Part shown: positions 4,493-11,111 of the stretch, piece by piece
Numbering within the stretch: the first letter of the stretch is position 1
Layout: each line of letters begins with the position of its first letter
DNA from: Methanobacteriota archaeon
Lineage (GTDB): Archaea; Thermoplasmatota; Thermoplasmata; RBG-16-68-12
DNA length: 11,433 nucleotides
Assembly: GCA_005878995.1 (NCBI GenBank)
Contig: VBME01000191.1
Location: 1 to 11,433 of the forward strand
Reading direction: 5' to 3'
Translations under genes and position numbers: made by a program
The notes under the pieces: model-generated
Told to the model about the DNA's origin: nothing
Seen by the model: only the letters and a program-made list of their open reading frames with translations
Database searches by the model: none

Positions 4493-6706
4493 TCACCGTT
4501 CCGGCGGGGGGTCGCCCGGCCTCGTGGGACGGGTTTGTCTGTCCGTGCCGTCTTCGGGCAGATTCTTCCGGGCTGTGTTCCGCCGGCGTAGGATCCAGAT
4601 CGCTGCGCCAATGGCGGCCGCAGCCCCGCCGGCCGCCGCGACGCCGATCGCCCAGATCGGGATTCCCGACGTCGGCGGGGGAGGGGGTGGCGCGGTCTCG
4701 ATCCGGAACCCGGCCAGGATCCAGTCCAGGTCCTCCGGGTGGTTCGGCCACGTCGCGTCCGGGATCGCCGCGGTGATGATGTACAGCCGGCTCCACTCGC
4801 CCGCGAGCACGATCGTCTGGTTGTACCGTTCCAGGACGCCCCCGAGCGTGACGCGCGCGCCGTACGCGGCCGCGGGATGCCCGCCCACCGTGAGCGCGTG
4901 GACCGGCGTCAGGATGACTCCTCCGATCGACGCCGTGTACGATGCCGCGGACTGCGCGGCCGCCAGCGCGTAACTCGACCCCTGACTTGCGTTCACATCC
5001 CGCGTCGCCACGATCGACACGAGCGGCGGGAGCGGCGACTCGGTCGGGCCGATCAGGTTCGTCGCATACAGGCCCCCGCCCAGGGCCTGGCTTGAGGTCG
5101 TCCAGCCCGGTGGGCTGAAGACGAAGAAGTGCTCCGTCGTGTTCGTCACGTTGTTCGTGTGGGCCGGCCAGTATCGGATCGGGAAGGTCGTGGAACGCAC
5201 GTTGTCGAGGGTGTCGGTCGCCGTGACCGGGATCGCATTGCCTCCGATGTGCATCTGGCTCACGACCGAGAACCAGGTGGCTCCCGATACGGTCGCGAGG
5301 TTCCCGTTCACGTCGACGATGTTCGGATGGCTGTCGTTCACGGTCCCGGTCATGTTGTACGGGAGGGTCGCGGTGAGGGAGGGCGACGTGAGCGCGACGC
5401 TCGGCGGGGTGCCGTCCGTCTCGAACGGGAACGTATCGTCCATCCGCTGGCCGACCATGTCCCACGCCTTCGCCCGGAGGGTGTGGTTGCCATCCGGGAT
5501 CGCGGACGCGTCCACGCAGATCCCGCGGGCGTTCGGCGTCCACGGGTCGTGGGGGACTACCTGGCCGTCGATTTCCGTTGTGAGGGACGTCCAGTTCAGA
5601 CCGGTCACGCTGTCGAAGTTCACGCAGATCGGCTGGGGCGTGAGGAGGGGAGGCGCTCTTGGCTGGACGAGGCGGGGCGCGCCGCGCCAGGCGCCGACCT
5701 CGAACGTGGCGTTCGCCGTCCGCTCGAGGATGCCCAGGAGGGACCGCCCGTCCGCGCTCCAACCCACGTCGATCAGGCTCGGAAACGGGTCCAACGTGTC
5801 GATGCCGCCGACCCATCCGGTCTCGTTCGCGATCCGCCGACTCCCCAGGGCCACGGCGTCCGTGACCGGGTTCGCGGCCATCGACGATGGGGTGCATCCG
5901 TCGATCACGAAATTCGCGGTATCCGTGTCGAGGGAATACCAGCCGAAGTCCGTGAAGAACCCGAAGTTCGCGCACTCGTAGACCCGGCGGCCGTCCGCGG
6001 ACAAAGTGAAGCTCGCGAAGTACGAAAAGTCGGAAATCGAGCCGTCCGTGAGGTTCACCCGGAGGAGCGTCGCGTTCCGAACGAACACGTAGCGCCCCGC
6101 GGGGTCGACGAGCAAGTCCCCCGCCGGGCCGACTGGCACCGCGGTGACGTTGCCCAGGTACGCGCCGGTGGCCGCATCGATCTTCGCGATCGGCCACGGA
6201 CCGCCCCGGTTCGAGTCCTGGATCGCGTAGAGGATCCCGGCTCGGATGGAGAGGGCCCGCGGTTGGAACGGCCCGTACGTCCAGCGGGCGAGGATTCGGG
6301 GGACGGAAGGATCAACCTTCACGACGCCGCCGACGTCCGCGGACAGGTACGCGTATCCGGTCGTGGGGTCGACCTCGATCTGCGCCCCGTAGTTGGAGAC
6401 CCACGGGCCGATCGACACGTTGCCCTTCATCGTGCCGTTGGAGTCCGTGACGAAGAACCGCGTCTCCGAGGACGAGGCGATGTACGCGGTGAAGAGGACG
6501 CGATCCCGGGTGGCGTCCACGGCGAGATGCCGGGGCGACCCGGTCCCGTTGAAGAAGACGTGCCAGCCGATCGGGACGGTTGCCGCGGGCGAGGGCGGAG
6601 CGGTCGCAGCGGCGCGGGCCACTGAAGGACTCGCAGGGGTGACCCAGCCGGTGGCCACCGTCGCGACGAGGACGATCGCGGCGAGAATGCCGACGAACTT
6701 CCCCAT
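4493..6706 (-). CDS. Secreted, membrane-anchored beta-propeller/PsbP-like surface protein
   Basis: 737 residues. A signal peptide occupies about 1-32 (GILAAIVLVATVATGWV). Residues about 47-345 are repeated beta-blade-like units (HLAVDATRDRVLFTAY, IEVDPTTGYAYLS, LLVDPAGRYVFVR, FTLSADGRRVYEC), as in YVTN/NHL-type propellers. About 355-512 looks Ig-like (DGNHTLRAKAWD, DGTPPSVALTSP). About 523-670 resembles PsbP/DcrB-type domains. A PPPPPP linker (673-678), one membrane helix (about 682-706) and a basic cytoplasmic tail follow. Around fifteen N-x-S/T sequons suggest heavy N-glycosylation, and four cysteines (C245, C271, C361, C397) could form disulfides. The role is probably binding or scaffolding at the cell surface; no enzyme motif is seen. 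ATG 6706 fits the promoter at 6733. Other long frames across this stretch are codon-bias shadows. Confidence 0.85.
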   Translation of the reverse strand: MGKFVGILAAIVLVATVATGWVTPASPSVARAAATAPPSPAATVPIGWHVFFNGTGSPRHLAVDATRDRVLFTAYIASSSETRFFVTDSNGTMKGNVSIGPWVSNYGAQIEVDPTTGYAYLSADVGGVVKVDPSVPRILARWTYGPFQPRALSIRAGILYAIQDSNRGGPWPIAKIDAATGAYLGNVTAVPVGPAGDLLVDPAGRYVFVRNATLLRVNLTDGSISDFSYFASFTLSADGRRVYECANFGFFTDFGWYSLDTDTANFVIDGCTPSSMAANPVTDAVALGSRRIANETGWVGGIDTLDPFPSLIDVGWSADGRSLLGILERTANATFEVGAWRGAPRLVQPRAPPLLTPQPICVNFDSVTGLNWTSLTTEIDGQVVPHDPWTPNARGICVDASAIPDGNHTLRAKAWDMVGQRMDDTFPFETDGTPPSVALTSPSLTATLPYNMTGTVNDSHPNIVDVNGNLATVSGATWFSVVSQMHIGGNAIPVTATDTLDNVRSTTFPIRYWPAHTNNVTNTTEHFFVFSPPGWTTSSQALGGGLYATNLIGPTESPLPPLVSIVATRDVNASQGSSYALAAAQSAASYTASIGGVILTPVHALTVGGHPAAAYGARVTLGGVLERYNQTIVLAGEWSRLYIITAAIPDATWPNHPEDLDWILAGFRIETAPPPPPPTSGIPIWAIGVAAAGGAAAAIGAAIWILRRRNTARKNLPEDGTDRQTRPTRPGDPPPER

Positions 6707-6732
6707 GGAGAGTGCGATACGCGCGGTAGGCG

Positions 6733-6743
6733 CTTAACGATAT
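6733..6743 (-). promoter_or_regulatory. TATA-like element of the large surface-protein gene
   Basis: On the minus strand ATATCGTTAAG lies about 32 bases before the ATG at 6706 and is the only AT-rich block there. The predicted start is near 6712, a leader of a few bases. No Shine-Dalgarno is seen before the ATG. Confidence 0.4.
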
Positions 6744-6859
6744 CCGAAACGATCCGACTCGAGACGGTCGAATTTCACGAGAGCGGGGACACGGGTCCGA
6801 CGAGTCGTCCTCCCGACCGTAACGTGCATGTAGCGGGTCCGTTCATATCGAGGAACTCG

Positions 6860-7222
6860 ATGGCCACGCACGTGGGCGAGGTATACGCACGGATGCGCGT
6901 GCACGGCCCGCGAGGCTCCGTGGAACTCGAGCGGGTGCTCGTCGATACGGGCGCGACCCATTCCATGGTGGACCGAACGATCGCGGACCGCCTGGGCATC
7001 CCGCCCGAGCGACGCACCCGCTTCGCGGTTGTCGGAGGCACGATCGAGTTCCCGGTCGGCCTCGCCCTGCTCGAGATCGAGGGGCAGAGCTTTCGGGTCC
7101 CCGTGATCCTGGGCGACCGGAACCTGGTCGGGCTCACCACTCTGGAGATCCTCGGATTTGCCGTGGACCCCGTCGAGAACAAGCTGATCCCGAAGGCGGG
7201 GGTCCTCTATCCCGCCGCGTGA
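6860..7222 (+). CDS. Retropepsin-like (clan AA) aspartic protease
   Basis: 120 residues. The active-site motif LVDTGATHSMV places the catalytic aspartate at D29. It is followed by the helix IADRLGIPP and then VGGTIEFPVGLALLEIEGQSFRVPVIL, whose strands match the flap and second half of retroviral-type proteases. LVGLTTLEILGFAVDP is the hydrophobic-hydrophobic-glycine stretch typical of the family. Members work as homodimers, one aspartate from each chain; single-domain archaeal and bacterial versions are known, mostly of unknown substrate. No signal peptide or membrane helix is present, so it should be cytoplasmic. ATG 6860 is preferred over 6824 because GAGGA (6850-6854) lies 5 bases upstream and the extra 12 residues show no conserved strand. 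It is divergent from the large surface-protein gene. Confidence 0.87.
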   Translation: MATHVGEVYARMRVHGPRGSVELERVLVDTGATHSMVDRTIADRLGIPPERRTRFAVVGGTIEFPVGLALLEIEGQSFRVPVILGDRNLVGLTTLEILGFAVDPVENKLIPKAGVLYPAA

Positions 7223-7336
7223 ACTGCCGGGTCTCCCAACGCCGTTCTCCGCGTCGAGGGTCGCAATCAACCCGCGCGGCCGGCCTCGGGAAAGCCCACT
7301 CGGACTGGGGCCATGGATAGCCGCGGCGGGCAATCG

Positions 7337-7344
7337 TTAAATAC
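7337..7344 (+). promoter_or_regulatory. TATA box upstream of the multi-helix membrane protein
   Basis: TTAAATAC in a GC-rich surrounding, predicted to start transcription near 7366. The first good start of the downstream gene is at 7520, so the leader would be about 150 bases. A second AT-rich block, CTATCTATTC (7358-7367), could shift the start. The rest of 7223-7519 shows no gene except a 57-base frame at 7378-7434 treated under findings. Confidence 0.45.
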
Positions 7345-7519
7345 GCTCCGTCGAAACCTATCTATTCGTTCGAGCGGATGGCGGACCGGGGCAGGGGGCG
7401 GAGGGGGTTCCGTCGGTGTCGTCGGCCTTCTTGACGGAGGAAACGCTCTCGGTCGGGATCGGCCGGCGGTCCTTCGCTCCCTAGCTAATCCGGGATTACC
7501 AGGAACTGTGGTGGAGGGA

Positions 7520-8008
7520 ATGGTCGATCTAAACTCGATCACGAGTGTGGCGACGACGTATGCGGACCTGTTCGGCGCGATCCTGATCGCGCTCGGGGTC
7601 TTGCTCGGACTGATTCGGAGGGCGCTCGGATACCTGATCGTGGCGCTCGGGATTGTGGGGACGCTCTGGGTCGCCTTGTCCGGGCCGGGGCAAGGGCAGA
7701 GTCAAACAATCGTGTACGTCATCCTGGCCGGGGGCGTCGTGGCTTCGGTCCTCCTCGCCATGGCCGTGCGAACCGTGTTGATCGCGGCTCAGCTCCTCGT
7801 GTTCCTCGGCGGCTGGTTCCTCTTATTGTACGGATGGTCCGGCCTCGCGTTCGTCACGGGGGCCCAGGGCTCGCTGACGTGGCTGGGGCTTTCGCTCGCG
7901 AGCACGGCCGTCTCGAGTCGGTTCCACACGCGGATCCTTGCGACCTCGCCGGCGACGGCGAAGCTCGTCGCCCGCGCTGCGTTGCCGCTGTTGACGAAGA
8001 TCCCGTGA
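7520..8008 (+). CDS. Small multi-helix membrane protein
   Basis: 162 residues from ATG 7520. Hydrophobic helices lie at about 15-32 (LFGAILIALGVLLGLI), 35-54 (ALGYLIVALGIVGTLWVAL), 63-83 (TIVYVILAGGVVASVLLAM) and 86-105 (TVLIAAQLLVFLGGWFLLLY), with a possible fifth at 108-130. The short loop IRR between helices 1 and 2 is on the cytoplasmic side by the positive-inside rule. The C-terminal 30 residues (SRFHTRIL, then KLVARAALPLLTKIP) are amphipathic and basic. No conserved polar residues suggest transport or catalysis. GTG codons at 7508 and 7511 are alternatives: AGGA at 7501-7504 fits them better than ATG 7520, where GGAGGG is too close. The frame is open back past 7313, but that part is glycine/arginine-rich and lies upstream of the promoter. 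Function unknown. Confidence 0.7.
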   Translation: MVDLNSITSVATTYADLFGAILIALGVLLGLIRRALGYLIVALGIVGTLWVALSGPGQGQSQTIVYVILAGGVVASVLLAMAVRTVLIAAQLLVFLGGWFLLLYGWSGLAFVTGAQGSLTWLGLSLASTAVSSRFHTRILATSPATAKLVARAALPLLTKIP

Positions 8009-8035
8009 GTGGTCTGGGGTCGTCCGAACACATCA

Positions 8036-8078
8036 GTGGCGCCACATTGGCGCGGGTCGAGGGTCCGTGCATCGACCC
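8036..8078. repeat. Palindrome and inverted repeat after the membrane-protein gene
   Basis: GTGGCGCCAC (8036-8045) is a perfect 10-bp palindrome. GGGTCGA (8054-8060) pairs with TCGACCC (8072-8078) across an 11-base loop and is followed by a run of C. They lie between the membrane-protein stop at 8008 and the antitoxin promoter at 8089 and could shape the 3' end of the transcript. No T-run follows, so this is not a standard archaeal terminator. Confidence 0.3.
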
Positions 8079-8088
8079 CCCCCACCAG

Positions 8089-8124
8089 TTAAGTTAAACA
8101 GGGGCAGTGTGGCTATCTATAGCC
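8089..8124 (+). promoter_or_regulatory. Promoter and palindromic operator of the second orphan antitoxin
   Basis: TTAAGTTAAAC (8089-8099) is the TATA region, about 33 bases before the ATG at 8129. GGCTAT-CT-ATAGCC (8111-8124) is an inverted repeat with perfect 6-bp arms, placed between TATA box and start, as at vapBC-like pair 1. Transcription should begin around 8120-8125, inside or at the end of the palindrome, giving a nearly leaderless message. Confidence 0.55.
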
Positions 8125-8128
8125 TGAT

Positions 8129-8362
8129 ATGGCGACGATTCGACTCAGCCCTGAGACTCGAAAGCAGCTGGCTCGTCTTAAGTCGACTTCCCGGGAGACC
8201 TACGACGAGGTACTGAACAAGCTCCTCGCGCTCGTGCCAAAAAGAGACGAGGAGGGCCGGTACACTGAGCCGTTTCGTGTCGGGCTTCTCAGCGCCCGAC
8301 TCGATTTCAAAGAGGGTCGCGTGGTTGACCACGGACGCGTCAAGAAGCGGTTGGGTCTCTGA
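8129..8362 (+). CDS. Orphan antitoxin-like protein
   Basis: 77 residues. The N-terminus ATIRLSPETRKQLARLKSTS then ETYDEVLNKLLALV is a strand-helix-helix unit seen in many archaeal antitoxins and resembles the RelE partner at 3894-4085. The C-terminus DFKEGRVVDHGRVKKRLGL recalls the toxin-binding ending of RelB/Phd-type antitoxins, which usually precede a RelE/ParE-type toxin. No toxin follows: the next 111 bases are non-coding and the next gene is on the other strand. The ATG at 8129 sits at the predicted transcription start. It may be a solitary regulator, an antidote to toxins encoded elsewhere, or the survivor of a broken pair. Confidence 0.72.
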   Translation: MATIRLSPETRKQLARLKSTSRETYDEVLNKLLALVPKRDEEGRYTEPFRVGLLSARLDFKEGRVVDHGRVKKRLGL

Positions 8363-8365
8363 CGG

Positions 8366-8452
8366 ACCGGTCGATCCGGTGGAGGAGAAGGGCGAAGCCG
8401 CAACGTTCTCTGAACGATCCGAGCTCACCTTCGAGGACCGTAACGCGGTCCT
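8366..8452. repeat. Three short perfect stem-loops in a convergent gap
   Basis: ACCGG-TCGAT-CCGGT (8366-8380), CGTTC-TCT-GAACG (8404-8416) and AGGACCG-TAACG-CGGTCCT (8434-8452) follow one another between the end of the orphan antitoxin (8362) and the end of the minus-strand gene at 8474. Stems are 5, 5 and 7 bp. They could end or stabilise transcripts from both sides. There is no T-run, so classical archaeal termination is not shown. Confidence 0.35.
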
Positions 8453-8473
8453 GGTCAATTCGCCCAAGTCGGT

Positions 8474-8791
8474 TCAGTAGATGGGCTTCAGCTTGTTGAT
8501 CTCTTCCAGCGCCTGGTCCATCGACACTCCGTGGAGGATCTCCACACTGTTCCACTGGATCATGCCGCTCTCGATCGCGAGGTTCCGCACCGACTCGACG
8601 TTCTTCGCCCGGACAATCGCGACGCTCTTGTGCTCCGTCGAAATGATCGGCCCGGCGAGGTACTCGACCCCGAGCCTCTCGGCCAGCTTGGGCAGTTCCG
8701 GAGCCCGATTCAGGAAGAGCTTCCGGATGGTCTCATTGGCGGTCGGACACTGGTCTGGCGGATGCGACGCGATGATGGCGAATTGCTCCAC
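8474..8791 (-). CDS. Small ferredoxin-fold-like (dimeric alpha/beta barrel type) protein
   Basis: 105 residues from GTG 8791. It begins EQFAIIASHPPDQCPTANETI, continues with APELPKLAERLGVEYLAGPII, a strand VAIVRAKNVESVRNLAIE and IQWNSVEILHG, and ends in LKPIY. The beta-alpha-beta pattern and the short length resemble small stress-response or DUF3303-type ferredoxin-like proteins that pair into an alpha/beta barrel. I recognise the type, not a specific function. GTG 8791 is preferred to GTG 8812 because a TATA-like box at 8825-8833 predicts transcription from about 8803, downstream of 8812. The gene is divergent from the NosD-type surface protein, with a 156-base gap, and convergent with the orphan antitoxin. 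Confidence 0.72.
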   Translation of the reverse strand: MEQFAIIASHPPDQCPTANETIRKLFLNRAPELPKLAERLGVEYLAGPIISTEHKSVAIVRAKNVESVRNLAIESGMIQWNSVEILHGVSMDQALEEINKLKPIY

Positions 8792-8824
8792 TCGTACACC
8801 CCGGACCCGCACTGGGGTTGGCGT

Positions 8825-8833
8825 GCAAATACC
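8825..8833 (-). promoter_or_regulatory. TATA-like box of the small ferredoxin-fold-like gene
   Basis: On the minus strand GGTATTTGC lies about 38 bases before GTG 8791. The predicted transcription start, near 8803, rules out the upstream GTG at 8812 and leaves a leader of about 12 bases containing a GGGGTG that could serve as a weak ribosome-binding site. Confidence 0.4.
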
Positions 8834-8914
8834 TTTGTTCCCGTTGCCGCGACGTACAATTTGCGTCGTGCAAGAGATTCGTGCTGACGCCGTTCACAAA
8901 GCAGAGCGGAAGCG

Positions 8915-8920
8915 TAATAC
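8915..8920 (+). promoter_or_regulatory. TATA-like box of the NosD-type surface-protein gene
   Basis: TAATAC is centred about 30 bases before ATG 8948. The predicted start near 8943 would leave out the alternative GTG at 8936, so ATG 8948 is preferred. No clear Shine-Dalgarno is present. Confidence 0.35.
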
Positions 8921-8947
8921 AGCATCCCGCGAATCGTGACAAGCAGA

Positions 8948-10984
8948 ATGGGGGTTCACGTCCGTGGAGGCCACAGTCTCGCCCTCGCCATGTTCGTCCT
9001 CCTCTCCGCCATTACCGTAACCGCCGCGCCCACTCCGATTGCGGGGCGCTCGCTCACCCCCCACACCCCGATCCTCATCGACTCGGATGCGAATTTCACC
9101 GCGGCGAACGGCGTCACGAGCGGGGACGGAAGCGCCGGGAATCCGTACGCCATCGAGGGCTGGGACATCAACGCCGCCAACGGGGACGGCGTCTTCCTTC
9201 GGTCGACGACGGCCCATGTGATCCTTCGAAATCTGTTCGTCCACGACGGCGGCCCCACCTACGTCGGGATTCTGATCCTCCAGGCATCGAATGTCACGGT
9301 CGACCACGTGAACGCCACCTCGTCCGCGCAGGGGATCTATGTCGTCGTCGGCACGGACATCTGGGTCCACGCGAGCAACGGATCCTCGGCCCAAGGCGGC
9401 GGAATCGCGGTGACGACATCCACGCGGGTGGTGATCGACGACAATGACGCGTGGTCCAGCGAGTACGGTATCTGGGTGAACGGATCCACGTCCGCGACGA
9501 TCGAGAACAATCGCCTCCATCGCAATGGAAGGGGCGTGTCCGTCACGTTGTCCCCCGGGATCCTGATCTCGGGCAACGTGATCGCGGACGAGGCCGTTTC
9601 CTATCCTTCGCCGACGATGGGCGTCGGCGTCGCCGATTCGGACGGTGCCCAACTTGTCTCGAACACGATTTCCGGCGCGGCGGAACTCGGGATTTCTGTC
9701 GGCCGCTCGACCTCGATCCGCATCGAGTCGAATCGAGTGGCGGGGAACGCGGTCGGCGCGCAGCTGACCGCATCCGCAGGGACGATTTTCCACAATCGAT
9801 TTTACTTCAATGGCGTCCAGTCGTCCGACGATAACGCGAGCCTCTGGGACGCGGGCTATCCGACGGGCGGGAATTATTGGTCGGATTACGCCGGCGTCGA
9901 CCATTGCCGCGGACCGGCACAGGATGATTGCTCCGCCGGGGACGGGATTGGGGACACGCCGTACCTCGTTGGCGTCGTGATCCGGGACCGATACCCGTTG
10001 ATTCCGTTCGACCTTCCGCCGCTCGTCAGTATCCGATCGTCCCGGCACAGCGCTCTTCCCGGTGGTTCGATTACCTTCTCCGCCGCCGTCCGGGATTCGT
10101 ACGGCACCGTGGTGTCGTATGTGTGGAACTTCGGGGACGGCAAGACCGGCACCGGGGCGATCGTGGACCATGCGTTCGCCGCAACCGGCACGTACTCTGT
10201 TCAGGTGCTCGTCACCGACAACCGCAGCATAACCGCCACCGCCTCAACGAGCGTCACGGTCTGGCCCGCGGTGTCATTCGTCCTGGTCGATCATTCCTCC
10301 GGGTTCCGAATCCCGGTGCCGTCGGATTGGCAGGTGCAGAAGGACGTGACTGTCAGCGGTCAGTCGATACCGCTCATTACGAGCGGCACCACCGTCGACG
10401 GGTTCCGCACGAACGTCCTCGTGGCGTACACCTCCGATTCGGGAGCTCGGGAGGATCCGTCCTACCTCGCGGCCCTCATGAACGGGACGATCACCGAACT
10501 TCAGCGAGAAGGCCATCCGGCGTTCCTCGCCGACGGGCCGACGTACCTTTCGGTGTCGGGCCACCTAGCCGTAGCATTTGGAGTTGGATACTCCAACGCG
10601 AACTACGAGCAGCGGGCGGTGATCGTCGTCAGCGCCTCGCACGGTCGGGAGTGGGTCATCGTCTTGAGCGTCGCGATTAGCGCCTTCGAGCAAGCGAACG
10701 CGAGGTTCGATTCGATGGTCGCGGGATTCCAGATCACGGCTTGGCCGCCGGTCCTCGTGTTCGGTCTGGTCGCGGGCGTTGTGGCCGCGGTGGCCGCGGT
10801 GGTCGTCGTCTTGGTGGTTCGGTACCGCAGGAAGCGTCCCAGCCCCGCCCCCGTTGGCATGCCGACCATCGCGCCGCCTTCGATGGCGGTCCGGTTCTGC
10901 GCGAGCTGCGGGGCGCCAGTCCCTCCGGCGAATGCGTACGCGACCTTCTGTTCTTCTTGCGGGAAGCCTCTCCAGCGCCAGTGA
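8948..10984 (+). CDS. NosD-type beta-helix/PKD/PsbP-like membrane protein with zinc ribbon
   Basis: 678 residues. A signal peptide occupies about 1-27 (LALAMFVLLSAITVTA). A right-handed parallel beta-helix covers about 40-300 (GVFLRSTTAHVILRNL, GIYVVVGTDIWVHAS, GISVGRSTSIRIESN). GGNYWSDYAGVD, DGIGDTPYLV and RDRYPLIPFD (308-355) are the closing motif of archaeal NosD-like proteins. A PKD domain lies at about 362-438 (VSYVWNFGDG, GTYSVQVLVTD). A PsbP/DcrB-like domain covers about 443-597, a membrane helix about 600-625 (FGLVAGVVAAVAAVVVVLVV) and RYRRKR. A cytoplasmic zinc ribbon has C651-x2-C654 and C668-x2-C671. Beta-helix and PKD parts typically bind sugars or envelope polymers. The zinc ribbon faces inward and could bind a partner or nucleic acid. 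No copper-site role like that of true NosD can be shown. Confidence 0.88.
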   Translation: MGVHVRGGHSLALAMFVLLSAITVTAAPTPIAGRSLTPHTPILIDSDANFTAANGVTSGDGSAGNPYAIEGWDINAANGDGVFLRSTTAHVILRNLFVHDGGPTYVGILILQASNVTVDHVNATSSAQGIYVVVGTDIWVHASNGSSAQGGGIAVTTSTRVVIDDNDAWSSEYGIWVNGSTSATIENNRLHRNGRGVSVTLSPGILISGNVIADEAVSYPSPTMGVGVADSDGAQLVSNTISGAAELGISVGRSTSIRIESNRVAGNAVGAQLTASAGTIFHNRFYFNGVQSSDDNASLWDAGYPTGGNYWSDYAGVDHCRGPAQDDCSAGDGIGDTPYLVGVVIRDRYPLIPFDLPPLVSIRSSRHSALPGGSITFSAAVRDSYGTVVSYVWNFGDGKTGTGAIVDHAFAATGTYSVQVLVTDNRSITATASTSVTVWPAVSFVLVDHSSGFRIPVPSDWQVQKDVTVSGQSIPLITSGTTVDGFRTNVLVAYTSDSGAREDPSYLAALMNGTITELQREGHPAFLADGPTYLSVSGHLAVAFGVGYSNANYEQRAVIVVSASHGREWVIVLSVAISAFEQANARFDSMVAGFQITAWPPVLVFGLVAGVVAAVAAVVVVLVVRYRRKRPSPAPVGMPTIAPPSMAVRFCASCGAPVPPANAYATFCSSCGKPLQRQ

Positions 10985-11064
10985 GTTGGACCAGGCCCCC
11001 CGTCGTGGCTTTGACCGGATTACTAGTCGGATAGTCATTATCAATTCGACAATCGTTCAACTAA

Positions 11065-11104
11065 GACTATACCCTCGACCGCCGTAGGCACCGCGGTCCG
11101 GAGG
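11065..11104 (+). promoter_or_regulatory. Promoter and ribosome-binding site of the glycosyltransferase gene
   Basis: GACTATACC (11065-11073), in an AT-rich patch, is a plausible TATA box with a predicted start near 11095. GGAGG (11100-11104) is a full Shine-Dalgarno 7 bases before ATC 11112. No ATG, GTG or TTG in that frame lies within reach of it. The patch at 11020-11070 after the previous gene shows no strong hairpin. Confidence 0.45.
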
Positions 11105-11111
11105 ATTCCTC

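Noticed and set aside
4206..4973. Plus-strand frame of 255 codons overlapping the end of the large surface-protein gene
   Set aside because: Most of it lies opposite the membrane helix and PsbP-like domain of the real gene, and the free part has weaker codon bias than the confident genes. No Shine-Dalgarno or TATA box precedes it.
4338..6197. Same-strand alternative frame of 619 codons inside the large surface-protein gene
   Set aside because: Its translation is arginine/histidine/proline/glycine-rich with no fold-like pattern. The 737-residue frame explains the same DNA far better.
5129..6625. Long plus-strand open frame of 498 codons across the large surface-protein gene
   Set aside because: It is antisense to a gene with a signal peptide, domains and membrane anchor. 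Its translation is valine/arginine/glycine/aspartate-rich without any domain, as expected opposite a high-GC gene.
8894..10171. Minus-strand open frame of 425 codons opposite the NosD-type gene
   Set aside because: Antisense shadow: arginine/aspartate/valine-rich, no domain, and opposite a clear multi-domain protein.
8948..10984. Naming the surface protein NosD or assigning it to nitrous oxide reductase maturation
   Set aside because: Only the beta-helix type and its closing motif match. No nos genes are nearby, and the PKD, PsbP-like and zinc-ribbon parts are not those of NosD.
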